A DNA stretch of 64,000 bases from Linyphia triangularis (taxonomy: Eukaryota > Arthropoda > Arachnida > Araneae > Linyphiidae): contig OZ021723.1 of the NCBI GenBank assembly GCA_963978545.1, positions 99,790,002 through 99,854,001 of the forward strand, given 5' to 3'. The notes beneath the pieces are model-generated. The model worked only from the letters and a program-made list of their open reading frames with translations, did no database searches and was not told the DNA's origin. The translations under genes were made by a program, and so were the position numbers. This document shows, in pieces, positions 35,954 to 48,000 of this stretch. The number at the start of each line of letters is the position of its first letter. Within the stretch, counting starts at the first letter, position 1.

Positions 35954-36068
35954 TTATTCACATTTTATTTTGTTTTCTTTAGTATACTTCCAATACTTCC
36001 ACAGATGACTCACTGATGTTAAGACAGGAATACTGATGGGAAGAAACAGGGGGATGTAGATGGCATAT
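35954..36068 (-). CDS. PIGS: PIGS terminal exon with C-terminal membrane helix and stop
   Basis: Acceptor gttccag. Encodes YAIYIPLFLPISIPVLTSVS, then HLWKYWKYTKENKIKCE and TAA at 35954-35956. The hydrophobic stretch is the second membrane helix; the Lys-rich tail would face the cytosol. An AATAAA overlaps the stop at 35953-35958. Confidence 0.95.
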
Positions 36069-39000
36069 CTGGAACAAAAAGACATTCAAATTACTCAATA
36101 TTTGTGTTGCAGTGCTTGAGATGAGTTTTACATTTGTGAATAATAAAAAAAACTTACTTTTGGTCTTCCGGAAAGTATAGGAGGGCCAACAAAGAGGGGT
36201 CAAAGAATGCTTCATCTGGAATAAACAAAAATACTTTTTAGAATGTTTATTTAAAGCTTCTTCTTCACAAGCACTGCAGCCTGTTACAGGCCAAGGCTGT
36301 CTCTCCAATTTTTCTCCATCTGACTCTATCCTCCACAATAGCCCTCTATCGGTTCACTCCCATCTGTTCTACGTCTTATTCAACACTATCAATCCATCTG
36401 GTGGGTGATCGTCCCCTTCGTCGTTTGCCCTCTATATTTGAAAATTATTTTATTTTTTGGGGGGGATGCATTATCATATCTATATATATGCCCCAGCCAT
36501 CTAATACAAGACGCTTTAACTATTTTCATTATACCGGGTTCGCCATATTTTTTATAAATTTCATGATTATCTGCGATTCTCCATTTGTTATTTTGTTTTA
36601 TTGGTCCAAATGAATTCTTTAAAATTTTTCTGTCAAAAATTAGTAAAAGGTCCTCTTATGCTTTGTTCCATTCGATACCATAAAGGGCAACGGGTCTTAT
36701 ATAGGCTTATTTTTGTTTTAATGCTGATTAATGTAGATTTAAGTTGGTTTCTAAGGCCATAGAAACATTTTATTTAAAGCATTCTAGAATAATTTATGTA
36801 GCATTGGAACATAGCTTATGAATACAGCTGTGATGAATAATCCAAATCAAACTATTAAATCAATTTTGATAGGACTTCTATTAATTTTCTGTTATTTTAT
36901 GAGGTTAGGTAATTGAATATTTAAATAATGGAGAAAATTAAACTTCCATGAATTTCACACTATTTTCTGCTCTGTTTAACAACGATTTATTTAAAAATGT
37001 GTGTACAATCTCATCTTAAATCTTTGAACGTCCAGTGTGCATTATGTTTTTTTTTAAATTAAGAGGATATTTAATTAGCAATAACTTACAAATTTTTACT
37101 ATGCAATTCTTTTTAGGTAAGTGAGATTGGGGATAAAGTGATTATTTGCTTTATAAATATGGTTTAAAAAGTATTTGTATTTCGTCAAAAAACGGACATG
37201 GTTCTAAACTGTACATTAGTCTAAATAGATTACTTTCTGCTACATTGTAAACATGAAATTATATCCACAGAAAAGCAGCTTTTCAAAAAAGACCCTAATG
37301 TATAAGAATAAAATTACAGCACATTGCTTAGTTTTCCAAGATAACAAAAGTTCACCATGTTGAATATAAGAATCGGAACTAAAATGGTTACAATTAAAGT
37401 ATACACTTTAGAAATGTCTGTAAGCCAACACGTCTTCACAAAATTCTTTATACTGAGATCATGGGAAAGTGATCTCTAAAATGTTTTCTAAAAAATAGTT
37501 TCAAATTTTTGAAAATGATTCAATGACTACTATTATATGCCAAACTCTTATTGCATTGTTTTCATCTTGGTTTAAAACATTTACAACCTTCCTTCATCTG
37601 TCAATTCAAGCTTTTTCAGATATCATTTCTCAATGATCTTGTGTATCAAATTTTATAAAGTAGTATTCTTTAGAACATGCTCTAGATGTCTTTAAACAGG
37701 GCCACTTTAATAATGATCCCCCTGTACCTCAGACAATAAGTTAACTGATTTCCCACTTCATTAAACTTGTGTAATATTACCATTGATATAGATCAGGGTG
37801 GCTACAGAATTTGAGAAATAAAATTCCCTGATATTTCCCTGATTTCCAGAAGATTGCTTCAAAAATTCCCTGATGTGCACTATAATTCAAAAAACCAAAA
37901 AATGGAGAATTTAAAAAAAAAAAAAATTTAATAAGTAAATTTAATTCTAAATAGTCAGAGTAATAAATTTATGTTAAAAATCAAAACAAACATCTTTAGA
38001 ACTAGAGCATAAAAAAGATTGGAAAACATTAATTAAAAAATACAAAATTCACCAACTACAGCCATACTTGCTAACTTCAAGGTAAAGCAAAACCAGTACA
38101 ATAGTTTTCTTTTTAATTTCAATATTAACACAAATAAAACATGTTATGTTCTTTAATATATGTAACGTGCTGTTTCCTGTTCATTGCATGATAGCGGCGC
38201 TGCTAAGTTATAGAATCATCAGAAATCTAACAGAAATAATTGTTCCAGGCATAATAATCATCTCGGATAATAAAAAAAAAGGGAAAAAAGGCGAAACATC
38301 AACATGCGGTTGTGGGCGGGATATCGATGGTTTGGCTTAGTTGCTGAGATAAGAAAAAGTTCGGAATCATCATTCTCCCAAATCAGCCAAGTAGCCAGGT
38401 ATTGAGGGCTTTTTAGACGGACTTAAAAAAGTACATGAAAAAAAAAAAACTGTATTCAACGCGATGACATCACAGCATCCACTTCACGTGACTCGAGCCA
38501 AGGTAGATATCCGCACGGGGCATGCAAGAAGGGAAACTCAAAAATTTCGAAATTCCTTGATTAAAGGGTAATTTTATAAAATTTCCATGACATTTCCCTG
38601 ATTTTTCCAGAAGAGTGAAATTCCCTGACATTTCCATGATTTCCCTGAAATTCCAGGTTCTGTAGATATACAACTGGATAGACTGCTTATTGCTGGAATA
38701 ATGAAGCCGTTGCCAGCTCGATGGGTGGATGAAAAATACTGACTGCACCTTAATTATTAATAAAGTACCAAAAAAAAAAAAATCATCTCTAGCACTTTCA
38801 GGGTTCCCACTGAAATCACAGATAAAAATCAAAGACAATTTAAGGACCTAAATCATATTTTTAAGGACCTCAGATTTTTTTTGGTGCATCAGGTCTTTAA
38901 TGTGTGATTTTACAGCTGCTTCGTCTCGAGCATTAATATCAAAATCTTTCATGCACACTTTGCATTTTGCCTTATAAACATATTTAGATGATGGTCTTGA

Positions 39001-42000
39001 ATCTTTCGGCTCTCAAAACGTAAACACTAATTTCGCGTGCTTGTCTGTCATAGTACAGTGTGTAAACTCGATTTCTACTCCACCAAACAGCAAATATGAA
39101 CGAAACGATGTACAAGTTGATGCATGCATAATACAACTATACCAAAAAATTGTGGTGTCGCGCGGATAAGTGGCAAAAAATAAGGACTTTTAATGACCTT
39201 TAAGCATTGTCAAGTACTTTTAAGGCCTGGAAAACAAGTTAAAAAATATTAAGCACTTTCAATGACTTTTAATAACCGTGGGAACCCTGACTTTACAAGG
39301 TCTCTCGCATTCCCACCCAACTATAGAAGTGAACTCTGATTGGATAATCGTCCCCCCATCATCATCAACCCAGTGGGACATTTTTTGAATTGCACTTCCA
39401 TCGGAATAGTCGATCCAGTTGTTTATCTATATCAGTGTTAGCCACTACGCGGGCCGGATTTGGCCAGTGACAGATTTTTCTACGGTCCGCTGGCACCACA
39501 GAAGATTAAAAAAAATCAAATTTCAGGGTATGGACTTTTCTTTAACATAATTTTAATTTGTGCGAAATAGTATGTGTTAACTATGTAGAACAGATTTCTT
39601 CACTACGTTTCTGAAGAAACTATATGAAGAAGCTTTCAACAAGAAGATTTTCATCAAGAATAAATACAGGAACAACTTAACTGAATTTCATTTGGACAAT
39701 TTATTAAGACTGGCTGCAACAAATACTAAGACAGACATCGACTCTATCAAAAAATAAACTGAACGATTTCGACCGCCTTCGTCTTATAATTGATATCAAC
39801 TAAACAGGAGTAATCTGGAAGTAAAGTTTAAATACTTTTATTAAAAGTTAGACCGAGTCCCATTGTCACGTTAGAACAAAAGATTAACTTTTTTTAGACT
39901 TCAATTTACTAATAATAAAAAGTATTATTTTATTATTATTTGAAGAAGAAAAAGAATCAAATATCAATTGTAATTGTATTAAGAATTTAATTTTTTTTAC
40001 AGTTTTCAGAAGTGCTATACATTGCTAAATCGATGATAATTAAAGATACATATATTGGTAAATCCGGCCCGCGAAAAGCTCCAACATATGTCTCACGACC
40101 CGCCTCTAAAATTTATTGGCGAACGCTGATCTATATGAATGGATATTACTCTATGCCATCTCATAGATATAGGAACTTCAGAATTCATACGTTTGTAAGG
40201 TGCATTCATGACCATATGCATATGATAGTCATATTTCTCCTTTTTTACTAGCATTTATATAATATGAAAACATCTCAAGACTGTTGAAATTATAAGTCTC
40301 AAAAGTTTGAATAGTAAGCCTGACAAAAACTTGAATAGTTTTTATATTGTGAGCATAAAATACTTCAAAAGAAATAAATGTAAATCAAAGTTGGGTTCTT
40401 CAAAAAAAAAAGTACTGTCATACCTGAGGCCACAAAAGCAGATTGAGCTTTAGTAAACCCTTCAAGTAAGTTACCTTCGGAAAGAAGTTTCAAACTTTCT
40501 TTTGTTGAAGAGAGAGCAAAGTGTATCTAAAGAAAACAAAAAATCAAGAAGATAACAAGAGAACTACATTATAAGTAATTAAATGAGGTACCAGCAATTA
40601 AAATATACATGTTTTTGATAATCATCAGAAAATTTGAAATCCAGTTTTTAGAAGCATGTCTTGTGCACCAGTAAGACACTTTGAGATTTTTATTTCATGT
40701 CATGATTTTGAGATTTTTATTTCATGATGTTCTAGGTTTTTTTTTTTTTTTGGTTTTTTTTTATTGATGCATTACTTTTGTTTTTACTCTAATTAGAAGC
40801 ATGTTATATTTTGTTTTAAAAATACAAACTTTCAGTATTAACCATGTAAGACTTTTAACTTTGATTTCCTCCAAATGTGTTATTTTAAACTTCAATATAC
40901 CTTTTCGAACTAACTAGAAGAGATATTCCATTAATTTTTTTACTAAACTGTAGTACATAACCTACAGATTAATCTGAGGTTAAAAAATGTCCTGTTATTT
41001 TCTTTATTATTTTTTAATGCTAAACCTTAGTAAAAAAAGGTTGTTCTCAACAACAACAAAATGGAAAGTTAAAAAATTTAATAATAAAAATTCTGATAGT
41101 TTTTTTTACTAAACTTAAATCTCTGTTTAATCTGTAGATTATGTACTATAATTTCAGAAAAAAGTAATGGTACATCTTTACTAGTTAGTTAGAAAAGTTA
41201 TATTGAAGTTTAAAATATCATGTTCTTAAAAATATCAAAGTTAAAAGTAAAAGTTTTTAATTAACATTGATAGTTTCTTTTTTACAACAAAATATAACAT
41301 ACTTCTAATTTGAATAGAAACAAAAGTAATATATCAATGGAAAGGCAAAAAAAAAAAACAAAAAAAAAAACATAGAGCAACATGTAATTAAAATCTCAAA
41401 ATTTAATTTGTTCTTATTTTAAAGTTACTGAGTTCCCTCAAAGATTCTGATACCTTTGACTTTTTATTTTTGCACAATTAAGCTTTTTTCTCTTGCTGAG
41501 CAATCATAAAAAACACTCTTCACTATTTAAAATAATCAAATTAATTACCCAATTTTTTAAAAATTTACAATTTTTTAAACAGTTTTAAGACTTTTACTTT
41601 TTTATTTTTTTTTAAACAAAAACTTTACATATGATCTTGAATAATATTTAAATATATGCATTCCAATTTAAATTCTGGAGCACAGTTTAAAAAAAAAAAT
41701 CGATATTTATAGCAATTTCAACACAAAAATAAGTGAAAAATTGTATTTTCAACTTTGAGAACTAGTTATAAAAAATTTATAGCAGAAATAGAAAATCTGA
41801 ATGCATACATCTGTTTAGTGTATAAACAGGGACGACGCGAACGGGGGGCGTAGGGGGCGTCTCTCCCCCCCAAAGTTTTAGAAAGTTGAACAGTCGGCAA
41901 ATTTTCAAAATATTACTGAGCCTTTTTTTTTATAGTAGATCCACAACAAAATCGAATTGAATAAAAAAATATGAAAAAAAAAAAAGAAAAAAATAATGTC

Positions 42001-45000
42001 GAACAGAAATATTAAAAATACCGACCTGAGTTTAACGCCTACATTAATGGACCGCCTACATATAATAGGTATCGTGTGAACACAAATCATAGATATCTTC
42101 ATTATTTCACCCCGCCAAAGTTTTTAGAAAAGAAAGACGGCACTCGGCAAATTTCCAAAATTTCATCTATTCCTTTAAAAGTGCCAAGTGATGGATGTTT
42201 TAAAACATATTGAATAGACAAAAATATAAATAATTAAAATCGAGTAGTATTTCAATCGAGTGTATCAATAGTATTTAAAAATCCTGATCACAATTCAGCC
42301 CAAGTTGGCGGTCGGCAATTTTAATTTGGAGTAAGTATATTCTTTTTTTGCAGGAACATTTAAGATGATATCGTCACTAACAGCTTCTAAATAAAATTAA
42401 ATATGAACATAACTTCCGTACCCCGTACTGTTGCACAAATATCAATTTCCACAAATTCTCTTCAGAATGAATAATTTTCCTTCAAGATCAGAACATTCAA
42501 TTGAATAAATCGTCAAGTCGACTGTCGTAAGTTTTTTAATTCAGTCACCTGATAAGTACACACCATATCCTCAGGAAGAAACTGACAATATTCTTCCAAT
42601 TAATAGATAACTCTAATGGGTTACAGTAGATGACATATTTTTAGTTCATCAGGTAACGCCTCAAAAACCATGATATGCCTATTAAACGTCATTTACATAA
42701 AGTATGTATTGTACGTCATATGAATTGAAAGTCTTACAGAAAATTTCAAAACATCTAAATTTTAACATCCGGAAAATGAGCCCTCTTTTATCAAATACAT
42801 ACCTTATGTACAACACTGGTCTGGCGAGAAGTTTCAATTTCGAAAAAAACTTGCCTATTTTTTGGTAAAGATAAAAAATACATTTTATAAGGTTATTCAA
42901 CGAGGTTTATTACTTTCAATTACCCATATGTATATTTACATAGGGTAATGAAAATATAACATTCGGTAAAAAAAAAAATAAAAAAAAAAAACGATTTTTT
43001 TTTTTTGCATTTCTTCACGTTTTGGAACATCCTGATTTCAAAAAAGTGATCCAGAAAAATGTGTGCGTCTGTGGTCAGCATAACTCCCGAACAAATTGAC
43101 CTACGATGTTCAAATCTGGTATGAGGGTTAGTGGCGGCCATGGGACTTACCATTAAGATTTTCGTTAAAATCGCGCATGCGCATAAGGTAGCTGCCATTG
43201 AAAAAATCATGTTTTTCAATGATTGCAAAAAAACGGCTCTAACGATTTTGATAAAAATCACCGTGGTAATGCCTCTTAAGGTGTTCTAAACATCCTCACC
43301 TCCGAAATTTTCGTAAAAATTTTTTAATGGCGAAAAAGTTGAAAAATGAATGCCTTCAAAACAGAGTTCTCTTTCCTTGAGCATACCTCATCAACGATAG
43401 TTTTTTCTTCTCCTCTCAGCACCATTATTATTATTATTATTTTAGACCCGTATAAGAATTACCTCCAAACTGGTCATTTATTCTAAATGCATGATGAAAA
43501 TATAAATACTGTAGATGACACAAATCCACGTCAGTATTATAGTGCAACTGAAAGTTGTGCGATGTTCCCCACCCCTAGTTTTTACTTATTACGAACGAGA
43601 AGTTGAGTGAAATGGAAGTAGCGTACAATTCTGTTGAAATATATTTCTATTACATTTTGCCAAATTATTGCAATTAATGTCAAGTAGAATTCTTTAAATG
43701 ATGTTATATAGTACTTCTTCTATTAAAAATGTGTAACGGTTTTTTGGTAATGGAGAGTCGAACATTTGACTCCTAGATCAGAAGACAGGCGCTCTAACCA
43801 CTAGGCAAAAGTGATCACTAGTGCCTAGGTGTTGTATCTGTCATTTGTACACGAGACCACCACATAGCCCCTTCCCAGTGAGTTGCGAAGGGGTGAACGA
43901 TTGAGTTGAGTGATTGAGTTTAGTGTGGGTTGAGTGCGTTGCGTGTGACAGTGAGTCGCTAGAGATGCTGAGGTGGTAGTGCGGAGGTCGTGCAGTAGAT
44001 GGTGCCACTGAAATGTTTGAATATTCGGATCACCAATGAAGCGGTGTGCGCTAACGAGGAATCGAACCCGGGACTCTCTAGATCAGAAGACAGGCTGGCT
44101 AACCACTAGGCAAAAGTGACCATTAGTGCCTAGGTGTTGTATCTGTCACTTGTACACGAGACAGCCACAAATGTATTACCGAAATAATACATGCCATGTA
44201 AATTGGAAGGCAATGTCGCATTTATTGCAACAAAATAACCATTGGAAAAGTAGTGAAAGGTTTGTTATAATACTATCTAAATTTCTTGACGTTTCCTGTA
44301 GTCAAATAGCTGCGGCCTGACGTTGTCCGACTTACAACCAGGTTTCGGTCTATTAGAAGTAGTGAGTACCCTATTTCACACCTATCCTAGATTTCACCAC
44401 TTCATACATGAAACATCGGAAAGACATCGTGTTTCAGATAAGTTAGATTGGTTAAAATACCTTTAAAAATATTTCAAATTGGATCAGTAGATCTCACATT
44501 AGGATCATAACCTTTAACGGTGGGAAAGGGAAATGGGTTTTTTTTTTTTAGTAATCTCCTGGTGACTGTGACGTTTCTCTTCTTCAGAAGATCATTTGCG
44601 CAACTTCTCCTTCCTCAAGATAATAACTTTGGCGATTTAAATAGCCCCCTCCCTCTTTCCAAAAAAAAAAAAATTTGCGGGTATACTATTCCTTACTTAG
44701 TTTTGATTTTTGTGCCGAAAATTATGGTTTGCTTTTTTATTGAGCTGAATATTTTGCTTCTAAATTCGAAGTTCATAAGGGTAGTGAGTTAGTTGAGAAT
44801 AATTTACTTTATAAAACTTGATTTCTGCTTCATTAGGAAAGAGGTTTATGTATATTATTTTTTTTTTAATTATTTTTTTTACATATAAATAATGTTATAG
44901 TTTGGTTTAATGCTAAAGTAATACATTTCATTTTTAGTCCTGCTTAGAGAAAATTAGCATTATACTTTCCTTCTGAAACAAATAATTATTATTAATAAAA

Positions 45001-48000
45001 CGAGTAATATTTACAGAAATTATTGCTGAAAAACCTCAAAAAATCATTAAAATCAATCCAGCAGTTTTGGTAAAAGATATGAACACGAAGTAACTATTTT
45101 TAAGAAGTAAATTTCTGTGTTAAATTGCTAAAAAAAAATTAAGTTTTACTATTAATATACTTTTCAAGAAAAGTAAAATCCTCTTTTATTTTTTGGTTAG
45201 GAAAATATGTTAAAAAGTATTTAAAAATTAACAAAACGTTTTTAGTAATTATTGTATTTTGAAATGCAATTATATTGTCCATGAGCGCCGACAGGATTAT
45301 TTGCAGGGAGGTGCAGATCGCTAACAGGGAGGGATAAGGCAGCAAAAGTCTTTGTTTAATCCTAGATTTTTCGAAAATGGGAATTGGACTCCCTAATTTG
45401 ATGTTAGTTAATAGCTGTACATAATTTTTTGCTCGAATTGATAATTTATTACCTATATATTTTGTTCTTGTGAATTACTTCTTCCACATTACTTTAATTT
45501 TCGAAAGGCAGGAGGGAGTGTAAGTGCATGTCCCTGACGTTGTCTCTATCATAAAAATCGCAGTATTTTGTGATTTAGCAATAATCTGCCAGGATTTTAC
45601 ACTGAAGAATTTTTCCAGAATTTGTTTAACTTTTTTTACAATTCTAAATTAGAGTCACCTGTGTGATCAATATTTTTCATTTATTTTATTCTGTGTTGTA
45701 GTGAACTCGTACGAAACTTTTACACGTTTAATTAATTTCTTCGAAACTGCAATTTGAAAATTAAAAAAAAACTGCATTGAAATGGAGCCTTTGTACTGCT
45801 CATGTGTTACTGAATTGGTTCAAGATTGTGAGAATGCATTCTATCTGCAAATGATAAATGCCTCCCTTCCCCCCAAAAAAGCACTTCGAAAAATTAACCC
45901 CTTTGTTCGGGAAAGAAAGGGTTATTTATTAAACAAAAATGAAAAATTAATTGAATTTGTTAACTAAAATGTGATGAGAATTTACTTAAAATATGACATT
46001 AATTACGTATTAATAAAATGTCATAAAATATTAAAAACACTAATTAAAATTAATTACACATTAAATAAAATAATTCACAATTAAATAAAAAAATTAACGA
46101 TTATTTATTTACTCATTAAGAATTAATCACGCATTAATCAACAAATAATTATATATTAATTAAAAAAAATTATGCATTAATAAAATTTAATTAATAATAG
46201 AATAACACCTTAATGGGTAGTTTCTACATTTACACCGTACTTGTCTTGATTTTAGTCGGCAAAATTATGTCTAACGCCCCCCCAAATGAAATTCTTAGCG
46301 ACGGCCCTGTGTATATATAAATATAGCTGAAAAAGAAAAAATAAACTTAAGTATAATAACTAAAAAGCCTAATCATTTTTAATGCTGTCAAAATTTGAAA
46401 ATTACAAGTAAATATATGAGCATTTGAAGTAAAATAATATAACAAGTTTAGTAATATAGTTGTAATACAACAATACAAGGAAGAATAATTCAGTCATATC
46501 TAAAAAAGTCATGGGAATTTTTTTAAGTAGTTTTTTGTGAAATATCAAGAAATGTTTGAATATTATTTTTAAATTTTAAAAGAAAATTCAACCTTTTTTT
46601 TTTTTTTTTTGATTTTTGGATCCGATACCCAAAAATCCGAAAAAAAAAGTCGAATTTTGTTTTATAATTTTAAAAAAATATAACCCATAAAAAAATTAAG
46701 TATTGTTAGTCACCTTTTGTCCCACATCATTCCTGATGACTATATTGCCTATTGTTTGTAATAACTGACTTAGAGATGAGAGGGACGATATTGAGACTGA
46801 CAACTGTTCTTGGGCATTTTTACGCAGTAGAAAATCTGTTTCCTGGTAAAAGAACACACAAATTAATAAGAAAATAGTTTATGTTAGTGCTGAAGTATTT
46901 TATATTCTACGTTATACTGTGGTAGTACAATCTTAATTTGACTTCCTAGCTGAAGTTGGTATTTACAGCAATAACTATAAAAGCTACATGTATAAATAAA
47001 CTAACTTTTCAAACTAAAACTCACTTTTCAAAACTAAATTCTTAACTCCCTAAATTAACAAAAGTTAATTTAAAGAGTTAAGTCCAAAACTGTTTATATT
47101 GTATGAAATAAGTGAAATGCTGCTGAAGGGTTAAGAGATTTGGTATCTTGGCTCAAAAGTTTGCAGCCAATATTTGTTACTAAATATTGCCAAATCAAAG
47201 GGATCTTTTCTTCAAAACGTCACCAGTTGGGTAGTGTAAAATGAAAAGGTGATAGAACGCCAGCTGACAGGGTTTTTTTGGAGGATAAAGGAGGGGGGGG
47301 GGGGGGTGAAAACCATTGCTCAAAATCGACAACTTAAATAGTAATAATCTTAAAACAGAAAATGAGCACTACAAGAATTAAAGATAAACAAATGTGTATA
47401 TTGACATGTATTTAAATAAAATGTCAAACTTTTAACTTACATTGATATTTTACACTACTTTTTACTCTTTTTTTTTCTTTAATCTTAAAACAGATCTATC
47501 ACAACAATTTTTTAAATGATTATTTACAATAATTTTTAAATATTTTTTTTTTAATAAAATTGAGTTTTGTGTCAAATAAAGAAAAAAATCCAAATTTAAA
47601 AACTTTTTAATAGACGATACACTATCGTCCCCCCCCCCCCCCCCTACCCACCAAAAAAGGTAAGGGAATGCCATTCCCCTGTGTTTCCTCTCCACAACGT
47701 CAGTGAATGTCATTAACCCATGTAGGTAAGTTACTGAGTATATTCGTAAATATTTACCCAGTACATTTGAAAATGTAATTTTTATTAGGGTACATTGCTT
47801 AGAGTAGAATAGACCTTCTAATGACAGCAACAACTCAACTTGTTTAAATTAATCAAATGCATTTATTGTCAAACAAAATTAAAATGGTTTAATTTTTTTT
47901 TTCATTATTAAAAAAAATACCTACCCACTTATGAATAACTGGACCAGGAAGAATTTGAAAATTATTGTCTAGAAGATCACTCTAAATAAAAAAAAAATAA

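Larger units (their letters stand above)
41827..46309. mobile_element. Candidate 4.5-kb composite hAT-like element
   Basis: Left end CAGGGACGACGCGAACG, right end complement CAGGGCCGTCGCTAAG. Flanks TGTATAAA (41819-41826) and TGTATATA (46310-46317) match 7 of 8. Both ends lead into C-rich 'cgcccccc' segments. No transposase was recognised; it contains the S2 SINE pair and several other blocks. Confidence 0.5.

Noticed and set aside
36401..36613. 70-residue plus-strand frame
   Set aside because: Antisense shadow of the LINE relict.
38470..38838. 122-residue minus-strand frame
   Set aside because: Spans the ends of two MITEs (families B and A); repeat-derived, no domain.
43000..43261. 113-residue minus-strand frame
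   Set aside because: Low-complexity Phe/Lys ends from A/T tracts and no family resemblance.
47462..47833. 123-residue minus-strand frame including a poly-Gly run
   Set aside because: Generated by the poly-C tract; not linked to PIGS exons and no motif.
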